From NCBI GenBank assembly GCA_013138865.1, contig WTBY01000007.1, positions 1 through 59,055 of the forward strand: a DNA stretch of 59,055 bases, in the 5' to 3' direction. A model generated the notes under the pieces. The model saw only the letters and a list, made by a program, of their open reading frames with translations, searched no databases and was not told the origin of the DNA. This document shows, piece by piece, positions 34,508 to 43,717 of the stretch. A program made the translations under genes and the position numbers. The stretch's first letter is position 1. Each line of letters starts with the position of its first letter. The DNA is from Helicobacteraceae bacterium. GTDB lineage: Bacteria > Campylobacterota > Campylobacteria > Campylobacterales > Sulfurimonadaceae.

Positions 34508-36445
34508 ATGAGCACATACTTTACAACTCCGATCTATTATGTTAATGGTGAAGCACACATTGGTCATGCGTATACTACTTTTATAGCTGACACTATGGCA
34601 CGCTTCTCACGTCTAAAAGGTGAAGATACTTTTTTCTTAACTGGAACAGATGAGCATGGTCAAAAGATCGAAGAGTCTGCAAAAGCTAATGGTAAGTCTA
34701 ACCAAGAGTTTGCGGATCAAATTAGTGGTACATTTAAAAACCTTTGGGATGACTTTGATATAAGTTATGACAAGTTTATACGAACAACTGACGCTGATCA
34801 CAAAGTAGGCGTTCAAAAAGCTTTTGAGAAAATGTTTGACAAGGGTGATATCTATAAAGGTGACTATGAGGGTAACTACTGTGTAAGTTGTGAAACTTTC
34901 TACCCTGAAGTTCAACTTGTAGATTCTGAATGCTGTCCTGATTGTGGAAAGGTTACTACGATCGTAAAAGAAGAGAGTTACTTCTTTAGACTCTCAAACT
35001 ATGAAGATGCTCTTATAAAACTTTATGAAGAGAATGAAGACTTTATAGTTCCTCGTGCTAAAAAGAACGAGATTGTAAATTTTGTAAAGGGTGGGTTACA
35101 TGACCTTTCAGTTACAAGGACATCTTTTGAGTGGGGAGTAAAGCTTCCTACTTCTATGAATGATGACAAACATGTTATGTATGTATGGCTTGATGCACTT
35201 TTAAACTATATTACAGCTCTTGGTTATGGAAGTGCTGATGAGTCTAAAATGGAAGAGTTTTGGCCAGCTTCTATTCACTTTGTTGGAAAAGACATTTTAC
35301 GTTTTCACTCTATTTTTTGGCCAGCATTTTTAATGAGTCTTGATCTTCCACTTCCTAAAAGTATAGGTGCTCATGGTTGGTGGACACGTGATGGCGAAAA
35401 AATGAGTAAATCAAAAGGTAATGTTGTTAACCCAAAAGAGGTTGCAGATGCATATGGTTTAGAAAACTTACGTTACTTTATGCTTCGTGAAGTTCCTTTT
35501 GGTCAAGATGGAGACTTCTCTCAACGTGCTTTAATGGATCGTATAAACTCAGATCTTGGAAATGACTTAGGTAACCTTTTAAATAGAATTATAGGTATGA
35601 GTACAAAGTATTCAGAGGGTGTGATCGACTCTTCTAATGTTTTAAAATACCACCAAAAAGAGATTGATGAAGCAGAAGCGATCGTCTCTACTCTTCAACC
35701 ATACCTTGATAACTTACAACTACACCGTTATTTAGAAGAGTTATGGAAACTATTTTTTATTGCAAACAAGTCTATAGGTGATTATGAGCCGTGGGCTAAA
35801 ATGAAAGAGGGAAAAACTGATGAAGCGTTAGCTCTTGTTGCTCTTGTTGCTAATATATTAGCTCGAGCAGTTACTCTACTTCACGCCGTTATGCCTCGTA
35901 CTACCTCAGTTGTTGCAGACGCTTTAGGTTTTGAAATTAACGCAGATAGTTATACATCACTTATAATTAACAAAGAGTTACTAAAAACTTTTAGTGTTAA
36001 AAAGACAGACCCACTATTTCCTCGTATAGAAGAGCCTCTTATGCAAGAAGCTCCAGAAGCTATGAAAGAAGAGAAAGTAGAGAGTAAAAAAAAGACAAAA
36101 GAAGAAAAGTCTACTGAGGGTTTAATTACGATCGATCAGTTCTTTGAAACTTCTTTAAAAGTGGGTACAGTTATTGAAGCTGAAGAAGTTCCTAAGAGTA
36201 AAAAACTTTTAAAACTTCAAGTTGATGTTGGTGAAGAGACTCCTCGTCAAGTTGTTGCAGGGATCAAAGAGTTCTATTCTGCTGAGTCACTTTTAAACAC
36301 TCAAGTTTGTGTTGTTGCAAACTTAAAACCTGCAAAACTTATGGGTATGATGAGTGAGGGAATGTTACTTGCCGCGCGTGATGAAGATGGACTCTGTTTA
36401 GTTCGTCCAGAAAAAAGCAAAAAAGTTGGTACTTCTATAGGGTGA
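34508..36445 (+). CDS. metG: Methionyl-tRNA synthetase with C-terminal Trbp111 domain
   Basis: A 645-aa class I synthetase. The HIGH motif appears as GEAHIGHAY near 16-24, a single zinc knuckle as CVSCETFYP with CCPDCG, and KMSKS as EKMSKSKGNV. The C-terminal 105 residues are a tRNA-binding OB domain (ITIDQFFETSLKVGTVIEAE). An AAAGG ribosome site precedes the ATG. The next gene begins with GTG on its stop codon. Confidence 0.96.
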   Translation: MSTYFTTPIYYVNGEAHIGHAYTTFIADTMARFSRLKGEDTFFLTGTDEHGQKIEESAKANGKSNQEFADQISGTFKNLWDDFDISYDKFIRTTDADHKVGVQKAFEKMFDKGDIYKGDYEGNYCVSCETFYPEVQLVDSECCPDCGKVTTIVKEESYFFRLSNYEDALIKLYEENEDFIVPRAKKNEIVNFVKGGLHDLSVTRTSFEWGVKLPTSMNDDKHVMYVWLDALLNYITALGYGSADESKMEEFWPASIHFVGKDILRFHSIFWPAFLMSLDLPLPKSIGAHGWWTRDGEKMSKSKGNVVNPKEVADAYGLENLRYFMLREVPFGQDGDFSQRALMDRINSDLGNDLGNLLNRIIGMSTKYSEGVIDSSNVLKYHQKEIDEAEAIVSTLQPYLDNLQLHRYLEELWKLFFIANKSIGDYEPWAKMKEGKTDEALALVALVANILARAVTLLHAVMPRTTSVVADALGFEINADSYTSLIINKELLKTFSVKKTDPLFPRIEEPLMQEAPEAMKEEKVESKKKTKEEKSTEGLITIDQFFETSLKVGTVIEAEEVPKSKKLLKLQVDVGEETPRQVVAGIKEFYSAESLLNTQVCVVANLKPAKLMGMMSEGMLLAARDEDGLCLVRPEKSKKVGTSIG

Positions 36446-37443
36446 AACTAGCTAATACTGTAGCACTTATAAATGCTAAACTATTAACATCCCCATCCAT
36501 AAACTCTTTTGAGAAAATAGTTTTTGATGCTTCAAAAGTTAAACGAGGAGATCTCTTTATAGCTTTTAGTACAGAGCATATAGAGCAAGCTGTTAATAGT
36601 GGTGCATATGGTATAGTTTTTGACACTCCTACGCAGGTGCTTGACAATGAGATCGCTTGGTTAGAAGTTGAGAGTGTTGAAAATGCACTTTTAAAACTAT
36701 TGCGTTTTACTCTTATTGAAAAAAATGTTAAAGCTTATGAGTGTGATGAAGTTACACTAAAGTTAGCTTCTTCTATTAAGACATCAAATGAGCTTATAGT
36801 TTTAGACTCTTCATTGAAAGATTCTGCTAATAAACTATATGTTATTGAAGAGGGTAGTGAAGTTCTTTTTAATGAAGATACAACTCCAGCAGATCTATTT
36901 GTAGACTTTGAATACATTTCAAAAGCTACACCACTAAAAATTGAGACTATTGAGCAGACACTTTTTGAGGTCTCTTTTATTTTTGATAATAAGTTTTATG
37001 AGCGTAGAACTCTTTCACCTTTCTTTATGCCATATTTAGAAAATTTACTAAATTTTTATAGGTCTAAAAATATAGATTTTAAAATAAAACAGTTTATAAA
37101 TGTTCAACATTTTAAACCACTTTTTGTGACAAATTCATTAGAGGTAAAAGAGTTTGGCCTTACGCAAAAAGTTCTAATTTTTGAGCCTAGTGCTAAACTT
37201 TTTAAAACTCAGATAGAGTTTATGAAAAATCGTGCAACATGGGCGAATATTATATATATTATTCCACACTTACATACTCTAAACTTTGAAAATAGTGATA
37301 ATATCTTTACTTATGAAGATGAGGAAGATATAATAGAGCTATTAAAAACTATGGAGTACAATTTTGCTCTTATTGTTGGTGTTGATGAGTCCATATTAAC
37401 GACTCAAGCAACTATAAAACAACAACTTAGTTTAGATTTTTAG
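36442..37443 (+). CDS. MurF/MurE N-terminal-like domain protein, unknown
   Basis: A 333-aa protein starting with GTG that overlaps the metG stop by 4 nt. Residues 25-70 (FDASKVKRGDLFIAFSTEHI, then a VNSGAYGIVFD stretch) resemble the UDP-binding N-terminal domain of Mur ligases, where the pattern is S-R-x-V-x-x-G-D-L-F-x-A. The ATP-binding and central domains of MurE/F are missing, so it cannot be a ligase. The rest has alternating strands and helices without known motifs. A role in sensing or sequestering a muropeptide precursor is speculative. Confidence 0.55.
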   Translation: MKLANTVALINAKLLTSPSINSFEKIVFDASKVKRGDLFIAFSTEHIEQAVNSGAYGIVFDTPTQVLDNEIAWLEVESVENALLKLLRFTLIEKNVKAYECDEVTLKLASSIKTSNELIVLDSSLKDSANKLYVIEEGSEVLFNEDTTPADLFVDFEYISKATPLKIETIEQTLFEVSFIFDNKFYERRTLSPFFMPYLENLLNFYRSKNIDFKIKQFINVQHFKPLFVTNSLEVKEFGLTQKVLIFEPSAKLFKTQIEFMKNRATWANIIYIIPHLHTLNFENSDNIFTYEDEEDIIELLKTMEYNFALIVGVDESILTTQATIKQQLSLDF

Positions 37444-37454
37444 GAGATACATAC

Positions 37455-38609
37455 TTGAACCCCGACTTGCCTCCCCAGAGAATTCAAACAACTCTGATTT
37501 ATAAACACCATAAAACCCTTTTATTAGGTGTACTTTTTACACTTATAACTTTTTATTCTCACTTTTATTTGAATATATACATAACAACACTCATAGCAGC
37601 AATAGCTATTGCAATGTTATCTATCTCCGTTTCTGAAGTTGCTGATGTTCTAGCTGAACGCCTTGATGAGCCTTATGGTAGTTTTGTTTTAACATTTAGT
37701 GCTGTTATTGTTGAGATTATTTTACTCTTTATGATTCTACTTGCGGCTTCACATAACCCAAATGCTATGGAGACAGTAAAGGGTGGTATTATATCTGCTG
37801 TGATCGTAGATATGAATGTACTCCTTGGTTTAGCAGTTTTCATAGGTGGCTTAGCATTTAAAGAACAAGAACATAATGAAGATACTTCAAGTACATATAC
37901 AACTATTTTACTTGTTGCTGCGTCGGCTCTTTTAGTGCCATCTATGCTTCACTATACTAACCCTAATGACGATAATTTGATGATATCAAGTATCTTAATT
38001 GCTGTTTTATTAATGGCGTTTTATATTGTTATTTTTATTTTCCAAACAAAAACACATACTCACTTCTTTAAATCCACTGCCAAAAGTAGAATTTTTCGTT
38101 ATAAAAAACGTTTAGAGACAGAAGAAGAAGTTGAACATGATGACTTTTTTGACACGGTTCCTACAAGTATAAACTTTGCTATTATATTCTTTTTAATAGC
38201 ATTAATTGGTATTACAGCAGAGGTTTTTGCAACCGAGGGTATGCAACTTGTTGCAGAGTATGACTTTCCGATTGGACTTGCTGGACTTGTGATCGCAATA
38301 ATCTCTGTTTCACCTGAAATTGTTACAGCTGTTAAAGCTGCTAAAAACGATCAAATTCAACGTGTTGTAAATATTGCTATGGGTGCTTCTGTTGTAAGTA
38401 TTATGCTGACGGTTCCTATTTTAATGGCACTCTCATTTTTAACACCTACACCTCTTACTCTTGATTTTAATGCACTACAAATTGGTGCTTTGATCTTGAC
38501 AGTTCTACTTGCATGGAAAACTACAGATGATGGTGAGACAAACTATTTTGAGGGAACTTCACACCTCTTTTTCTTCTTGTGTTACGCCATAGTGGTCGCT
38601 TTTCATTAA
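37455..38609 (+). CDS. ChaA-type Ca2+(Na+)/H+ antiporter
   Basis: A 384-aa membrane protein of the CaCA superfamily with about ten to eleven helices in two repeats. The alpha-repeats show RLDEPYGSFVLTFSAVIVEI at about 68-87 and FPIGLAGLVIAIISVSPEIV in the second half, each with the conserved acidic residue at the ion site. A cytoplasmic charged loop (KRLETEEEVEHDDFF) separates them. It starts with TTG and its stop overlaps the next gene's ATG (TAATG). Confidence 0.8.
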   Translation: MNPDLPPQRIQTTLIYKHHKTLLLGVLFTLITFYSHFYLNIYITTLIAAIAIAMLSISVSEVADVLAERLDEPYGSFVLTFSAVIVEIILLFMILLAASHNPNAMETVKGGIISAVIVDMNVLLGLAVFIGGLAFKEQEHNEDTSSTYTTILLVAASALLVPSMLHYTNPNDDNLMISSILIAVLLMAFYIVIFIFQTKTHTHFFKSTAKSRIFRYKKRLETEEEVEHDDFFDTVPTSINFAIIFFLIALIGITAEVFATEGMQLVAEYDFPIGLAGLVIAIISVSPEIVTAVKAAKNDQIQRVVNIAMGASVVSIMLTVPILMALSFLTPTPLTLDFNALQIGALILTVLLAWKTTDDGETNYFEGTSHLFFFLCYAIVVAFH

Positions 38610-39745
38610 TGAAAAGAAGAGATTTTTTAGCAACTGCAACTACGATCGCAGGTGCTACACTCTTAGGTGGATGCAATGACTCAAATAGAGTCGCAATTGA
38701 TTACTCAAAGCATCCTGAAAAAAAAGATTCGAAATATAACTCAGTAAATGTAAACCATAACAAAAAAGTAAAACTGAAACTTGCAACTTCTTGGCCTGCA
38801 CATTTTCCTATTATGGGTGTGGGAGTAGAGCGCTTTGTTGAGCGCGTAAAAGTAGTTAGTGGAGGCAGTTTAGACATTAAACTCTACCCTAAAAATACAC
38901 TTATACCTGCACTCGCTGTTTTTGATGCTTGTAGTAGTGGAGAGATCGATGCTTTTCATTCTGGTCCATACTATTGGAAGGGTAAAAATAGTGCTTTTTC
39001 ACTCTTTAGTGGAATTCCTTTTGGATTTACTGCTGAAGAGATAAACTCATGGATGCTCTATGGTGGTGGTATGGATCTTTGGAGAGAACTGTATGCTAAA
39101 TATAACCTTTACCCTATGCTTGGTGGAAATACTAACATTCAGATGGGTGGATGGTTTAGAAAACCTATAAATACATTAGCTGACATGCAAGGCCTTAAAA
39201 TGCGTATTCCTGGTCTTGGAGGAGAAGTCTTTTCTAAAATGGGAGTTAACCCTATTTTACTTCCAGCAGGAGAGATCTATACTTCGTTAGAGCGTGGTGT
39301 GATCGATGCAACTGAGTGGGTTGGCCCTGCACTTGATCTTAAAATGGGCTTTTATAAGGTTGCACCATACTATTACTCTGGTTGGCACGAACCAGGTAGC
39401 GTTTTAGAACTGACATTTAATAAAAACTTTTTTTCTAAACTATCTAATGAGCATCAGCAGATCTTAGAAGTTTGTGCTAGTGAAATGAATGCAAATATGA
39501 TGTATGAGTTTCATGCACAAAATATTTTAGCACTTCAGAAACTTGATAGCTTAGGTGTTAAACTCTCAAAATTTCCAACTGAAGTTATAGGTGCCGGAAA
39601 AAAAGCTTTAGTTGAAGTACTAGCAGAGCAGAGTGAAAAAAACTCTGACTTTAAAAGAGTAGCACTAGCTATTGATAAGAGACTAAAGCTTTCAAAAGAT
39701 TGGGATGAAGTTAGTTTAAAGTACTTTTTAAATGTTAGATCTTGA
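38609..39745 (+). CDS. Tat-exported TRAP-type substrate-binding protein (DctP family)
   Basis: I start at ATG 38609 (378 aa), where MKRRDFLATATTIAGATLLG followed by GC gives a twin-arginine signal with a lipobox-like cysteine; an ATG 30 nt earlier lies inside the antiporter gene. The mature protein is a DctP/TAXI-like binding protein: KLATSWPAHFPIMGVGVERF, the R-x-P-G-L-G substrate loop MRIPGLGGEVF, and ERGVIDATEWVGPALDLKMG. No DctQ or DctM membrane genes lie nearby, so this is an orphan binding protein, overlapping an antiporter gene by one base. Folded export by Tat is expected. Confidence 0.85.
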   Translation: MKRRDFLATATTIAGATLLGGCNDSNRVAIDYSKHPEKKDSKYNSVNVNHNKKVKLKLATSWPAHFPIMGVGVERFVERVKVVSGGSLDIKLYPKNTLIPALAVFDACSSGEIDAFHSGPYYWKGKNSAFSLFSGIPFGFTAEEINSWMLYGGGMDLWRELYAKYNLYPMLGGNTNIQMGGWFRKPINTLADMQGLKMRIPGLGGEVFSKMGVNPILLPAGEIYTSLERGVIDATEWVGPALDLKMGFYKVAPYYYSGWHEPGSVLELTFNKNFFSKLSNEHQQILEVCASEMNANMMYEFHAQNILALQKLDSLGVKLSKFPTEVIGAGKKALVEVLAEQSEKNSDFKRVALAIDKRLKLSKDWDEVSLKYFLNVRS

Positions 39746-39763
39746 TTTTATATGGTGACTTCG

Positions 39764-39830
39764 TAACTCTTTTAGAGTTAGAAGTAAGTAAACTCTAATA
39801 CAACTCTTTGAGTTTGCATTGAGTTTACTT
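39764..39830. terminator. Tandem hairpins between convergent genes
   Basis: First stem TAACTCT (39764-39770) with AGAGTTA (39774-39780). Second, larger stem AAGTAAACTC (39786-39795) with GAGTTTACTT (39821-39830) enclosing AACTC/GAGTT (39802-39814). Both lie between the convergent binding-protein and peptidase genes, the second touching the peptidase stop. The symmetry suggests bidirectional termination, though U-tracts are short. Confidence 0.5.
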
Positions 39831-40644
39831 AAACTACTTTAATGTGCCAAGGCTCATATCTTACACCAAATGGGTTATTCTTCGTGTAGCGTATTTTAAT
39901 GTAGCCCGTATCTATAAGTTTTTTATATTCATCTGTTTGTGCAAAGTCTGATGTAAAGTTACGGTAGCCATAACCAACTTTTCCAACATCAAAGTCACCT
40001 ACACCATGAAATGAGTAACCAGCAGGTGCTAAAGAGTTAGAAGCAAGTGATACATCACCATGTGTTTTAACAATTTTTGCTAAAAATAGATCCATCTGTT
40101 TTACAACACTTCTAACTCCAGAAGTTAAAATTATGCTATGTCCGACTTCTTCTCTAACCTTTGTGTACATCTCTTCAGCTTTACCCTTGTAGAGGTGATG
40201 TCCAGTTCGTGGTATTTTAACAGTCTCTCTTTTTTTAATGTTATTAGTCATAGAAGTAATAACTTTTTCACCATAAAAGCCATATTCACTTGCTTCTTTA
40301 TAAAATAACTTTTCAAATAGTGCTGATTCAGCCTTGGTAAATACACCCACTTTTGAATGATACTTTCCAACTTGACGCATATGATCAAAACCAAGTAGAG
40401 AGAAGTTTCCATAACCTACAACATTTCTTGCACGTCTAATTTTTCTCGATAGTTCAGTGACTGAAAGTAACTCTTTTGGTGATAATACTATTTTTTGGCT
40501 AACTACAAAATTTGGAGCAATATTGTCTTTTATAATAACTTTTTTCGGCTCTTCTTTCCCTAAAGAGAGTGAACTAAATGGCCATAAACCAGCTTGTGCA
40601 ACAGTACTTGTACCTACGAGTGTTAAAAATGTTCTTCTATTCAA
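39829..40644 (-). CDS. VanY-like M15 D,D-carboxypeptidase with Tat signal
   Basis: A 271-aa protein beginning MNRRTFLTLVGTSTVAQAG, a twin-arginine signal. The C-terminal domain has M15B zinc and substrate motifs: LTSGVRSVVKQMDLF, SFHGVGDFDVGKVGYG (H and D ligands) and the final YEPWHIKVV (E and H). It trims peptidoglycan stem peptides in the periplasm. Export through Tat is unusual for this family and shared with the neighbouring binding protein. Confidence 0.82.
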   Translation of the reverse strand: MNRRTFLTLVGTSTVAQAGLWPFSSLSLGKEEPKKVIIKDNIAPNFVVSQKIVLSPKELLSVTELSRKIRRARNVVGYGNFSLLGFDHMRQVGKYHSKVGVFTKAESALFEKLFYKEASEYGFYGEKVITSMTNNIKKRETVKIPRTGHHLYKGKAEEMYTKVREEVGHSIILTSGVRSVVKQMDLFLAKIVKTHGDVSLASNSLAPAGYSFHGVGDFDVGKVGYGYRNFTSDFAQTDEYKKLIDTGYIKIRYTKNNPFGVRYEPWHIKVV

Positions 40645-40721
40645 TATTTTGCCTAATCACTTATTTAAAATTGTCGATCTATATCATAGAGTTATTATAC
40701 TAAAAAATTATTGGAAAAACT

Positions 40722-41999
40722 ATGAAATATTCATTATTTGTTAAAGCAATTGTAATACCAATGTCTCTTTTCGGAGCATATGAGGGTGAAATACGAGATA
40801 TAGAGAGTTATAAACTTCTTCAAAACGTTCAAATAAGCGATGAGAAGAGAACTGTTGTAAGTGATCAAAAAGGTCATTTTAAATTTGATACAAAATCAAA
40901 AAATATTAATATAAAAGCTTATGGTTATAAGCCTTACCGTTTGAGTAATCTTACTCATGATAAGAGTCAAACTATAGAACTAGAGCCTATTAAAATTAAA
41001 GCTTTGTATCTATCTTTTTGGAAAACTGATGTTAATAGAGATACTTTTAAAGAGATTATGAAAACTATAGAGACAACAGGTATAAACGCTCTTGTAATTG
41101 ATATGAAAAATGAGTTTGGAAATACTCTTTATGACTCAAACGTCGAAGAGGCTAATGAGCTAAAAACATACAAGTATAAAATGGTAAAAGATATAAAAGA
41201 GTTTGTTGCCAAACTGAAAGCAAAAGATCTATATCTTATAGCAAGAGTTGTTGTCTTTAAAGATAACTTGCAAGCTGAAAAGTTTCCAGAACGAGCACTT
41301 AAAAAGAAAAATGGTGATATTTATGGTGCCGATAAAAAGTTAGCTTGGATGGATCCATATAATAAAGATGTTCATAAATATACAATAGACCTAGCAGAAG
41401 AGATAGCACAGCTTGGTTTTGATGAAATTAACTTTGATTATGTTCGTTTTCCTGCAACCTCAAGTGTTGCATTTTCTAAGGAAAATACAGAAGAAAATAG
41501 AGTCTCTGCAATCGAGACTTTTTTAAGTAGTGCTAAAAAAAGACTTTTACCTTATGGTGTATTTACATCTGCTGACACTTATGGAAATGTATGTTGGAGT
41601 AAGAATGACTCAAATATAGGTCATAAAATTAGCTCATTAGCAAAAAATGTTGATTACGTTGCACCTATGTTGTACCCATCAGGTTTTGCTATGAACTCTC
41701 ATGGTTTTAAAGATCCTACAAAAAACTCGTATGACGTAATATATAAAAGCATAACTAACATTCATTCTAAAATAGATCCTATAAGAGTACGTCCATGGTT
41801 ACAACACTTTAAAGACTATGCACACACTAAAAAACATTTTAAAGCTACAGAAATAAGAGAGCAAATAGATGGCTCAAATATGGCACAAGCTAGCGGTTGG
41901 ATGTTTTGGAACCCATCTAGTAACTATAAAGCTTCATGGCTTAAAGGTAGCGAGTACGTTACTACCAATGAAACTAAGCATGAAAGTGAAACATTTTAG
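40722..41999 (+). CDS. DUF4015 glycosidase-like protein
   Basis: A 425-aa exported protein. After a short signal (MKYSLFVKAIVIPMSLFGAY) comes a carboxypeptidase-regulatory-like beta domain (GEIRDIESYKLLQNVQISDE, about 20-85), then a TIM-barrel of the DUF4015 putative glycosyl hydrolase type: ALYLSFWKTDVNRDTFKEIM, VIDMKNEFGNTLY, ARVVVFKDNLQAEKFPE, FDEINFDYVRFPATS, and a closing HFKDY / GWMFWNPSSNYKASWLKG. Its last ten residues (NETKHESETF) recur in diverged form at 44274-44312, beyond a block of accessory genes. Confidence 0.82.
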   Translation: MKYSLFVKAIVIPMSLFGAYEGEIRDIESYKLLQNVQISDEKRTVVSDQKGHFKFDTKSKNINIKAYGYKPYRLSNLTHDKSQTIELEPIKIKALYLSFWKTDVNRDTFKEIMKTIETTGINALVIDMKNEFGNTLYDSNVEEANELKTYKYKMVKDIKEFVAKLKAKDLYLIARVVVFKDNLQAEKFPERALKKKNGDIYGADKKLAWMDPYNKDVHKYTIDLAEEIAQLGFDEINFDYVRFPATSSVAFSKENTEENRVSAIETFLSSAKKRLLPYGVFTSADTYGNVCWSKNDSNIGHKISSLAKNVDYVAPMLYPSGFAMNSHGFKDPTKNSYDVIYKSITNIHSKIDPIRVRPWLQHFKDYAHTKKHFKATEIREQIDGSNMAQASGWMFWNPSSNYKASWLKGSEYVTTNETKHESETF

Positions 42000-42334
42000 A
42001 GAGCAAATAGCAAAGTAGTAAAATTCTTCTATTTCTTTTTTACTCATTTCTAAAGGATTCTTTTTATCGAGATAAAAAATAGTGCTTTATCCAATGAATA
42101 TAAGTTTTTTCAGTTGAAATACTATAGTGTTTAAATCTAATTTTTACCACAAGTTTCCATCATATAATTTGCAGTTTTATTAACTTTAAGCAATACTAAA
42201 GGTACATTTTAGATGTTCTGTTAATTGTCAAAATAGTATGTATTTATGCTATAGTATTCGTTGAATAAATAGTTGTATATAGGTTGTACATAATTTAGAT
42301 TAATTAAATATTTCATATTAAAGGAATAATAAGT
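42000..42334. other. 335-nt AT-rich region at the left end of an accessory island
   Basis: It contains no supported gene. From 42121 it carries the same sequence blocks as 56791-56986, including the promoter-like stretch described separately. The segment 42000-42120 is simple AT-rich DNA following the DUF4015 stop. Confidence 0.6.
42207..42270 (+). repeat. Copy 1 of a 64-bp element upstream of accessory genes
   Basis: It shares about 51 of 64 positions, ungapped, with 56923-56986, including TTTTAGATGTTCT at the start, AAAATAG in the middle and CTATAGTATTYGTTGAATAAAT at the end. A further matching block, ACTATARTGTTTAAATCTAA, lies 86 nt upstream here and 132 nt upstream in copy 2. The element ends 65 nt before the HD-protein start. 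TATAGT with a preceding TG could be an extended -10. Confidence 0.6.
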
Positions 42335-43363
42335 ATGACAAGCCTTTTGGAAAAAATAAATACTTTAAATGATTATGATGATTATAAAAAAGAAGAATCA
42401 AAATCTCCAAAAATAGATGATTGGAATAATCAAACTCAGCATAAAAATTTTATAGAATATTTTTTAGAATCTTCTGGAAAAGCATCAATAGTAAAAGAAT
42501 TCTTTCAAATAGATCTAAATAATTTTGAGAGAGCTACTCATACAAATAGTGTATTTTTCGTAGGAACTTTATTATATAAAAACTTAAATTTTAAAGATAA
42601 AATAAAATTTACAAGAAATGAGATAAATGAATTTTATTTCATTTGGTTTTTAACTAGTTTAGTTCATGACTTTGGAGATGATATTGAAAAAAATAAAGAT
42701 AACTATCCAAAAGTAACTTCTGAAATTAAAAGCTTAAAAGAAATGTTAAACATAAATACAAATGATTTATTACAGCAACCACTAGATAAATATAGTGAAA
42801 ATATGAAAAAATTAATTAAACATATATCTCCATACTATAAAGAAAGATTTGAAGGTAAACAAGGAAGCTCTAGTAATGGTAAAATTGACCATGGTATTGC
42901 TTCAGGATTAATATTATATGATGGCTTAGTTAAAAATAGAGAGAAGAAAGAAGAAGAATATGGTGAAATACAAAAATTAGATAATAATAGTAGCATTTAT
43001 TGGGCAAAGGAGTTAGAAAAGTTTTATGCTTATGCTTCATATTCAATAGCTATTCATAATATAAGATACCCAGAAAATAGTTTAAAATTTTCAATAGAAG
43101 AAGACCCATTTTTATTTTTATTTTGGCTTGCAGATACAATAGAACCAATTAAGTCTTTTCAAACGGAAGAGTGTCTTCCCTCATATATACTTGAAAATAT
43201 TATTATTGAATTTCACAATAATAAAAAAGGTTTTACTATTAAAAATAATAAAGATTCTAAATTAGACTTTTCTGAATATAAGAATAAAATATATAACTTG
43301 ATAAAATTTCTCAAAATAGATATAAATACAAAGAAAAAAAATATAATTAAACTATCTTGGTAA
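42335..43363 (+). CDS. HD-domain phosphohydrolase-like protein
   Basis: A 342-aa soluble protein whose spaced residues fit the five-ligand HD metal site: H69 (ERATHTNS), H111-D112 (SLVHDFGDD), H186 (KIDHGIASGLILYDG), H241 (SIAIHNIRYPENS) and D267 (FWLADTIEP). The D-H-G-x-x-S-G element is like that of HD-CE or Cas3-type HD domains. No second domain is obvious. Codon use is markedly AT-rich with almost no GC-ending codons, unlike the flanking core genes. It is the first gene of the 42.0-44.3 kb island. Substrate unknown; nucleotide or nucleic acid hydrolysis in defence is conceivable. Confidence 0.6.
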   Translation: MTSLLEKINTLNDYDDYKKEESKSPKIDDWNNQTQHKNFIEYFLESSGKASIVKEFFQIDLNNFERATHTNSVFFVGTLLYKNLNFKDKIKFTRNEINEFYFIWFLTSLVHDFGDDIEKNKDNYPKVTSEIKSLKEMLNINTNDLLQQPLDKYSENMKKLIKHISPYYKERFEGKQGSSSNGKIDHGIASGLILYDGLVKNREKKEEEYGEIQKLDNNSSIYWAKELEKFYAYASYSIAIHNIRYPENSLKFSIEEDPFLFLFWLADTIEPIKSFQTEECLPSYILENIIIEFHNNKKGFTIKNNKDSKLDFSEYKNKIYNLIKFLKIDINTKKKNIIKLSW

Positions 43364-43381
43364 TTTGATACAACCTTATAG

Positions 43382-43650
43382 GTACCATGTAATGAGTATC
43401 CACTTTCGATATAATACTCCAAACATACTCTAGGATATAAATGGGAAGAAAACCACGAATAGACTTAGCAGGCTTTCATCATATAGTTAATAGGTGGATT
43501 GAATGGAGTAATATTTATAAATCAGATGAAGATAAATATAAATTATTAGAGATAGAAGATTGAAGTAGCAAAGTATTTAAAATTAAGTAACTCTGCTATT
43601 TCTAAAATAGTTTTAGAAACAATAAAAAGTGTAAATTCATTACACGGTAC
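43382..43650 (+). mobile_element. Remnant REP-type transposase flanked by inverted repeats
   Basis: GTACCATGTAATGAGT (43382-43397) and the reverse complement of ATTCATTACACGGTAC (43635-43650) agree at 14 of 16 positions, forming an inverted repeat around a transposase relic. The right copy lies 67 nt before the antitoxin gene. A degenerate single-strand transposon or repeat cluster is the likely origin. Confidence 0.5.
43441..43630 (+). pseudogene. Y1 (REP-associated) transposase, broken
   Basis: ATG 43441 opens MGRKPRIDLAGFHHIVNRWI and a short continuation to a TGA at 43561, which is the typical N-terminus of Y1/TnpA-REP transposases with the H-H of the HUH-type metal site. From 43562 another frame reads EVAKYLKLSNSAISKIVLET, like the C-terminal helix-turn-helix of the same proteins. 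The central catalytic tyrosine region is deleted and the frames do not connect, so it is inactive. Confidence 0.7.
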
Positions 43651-43717
43651 TTTTATTTTTTTTATTCCACCATATATTATGCTAAAATATAACTATTAAA
43701 ACTATAAGGAGATTTAG

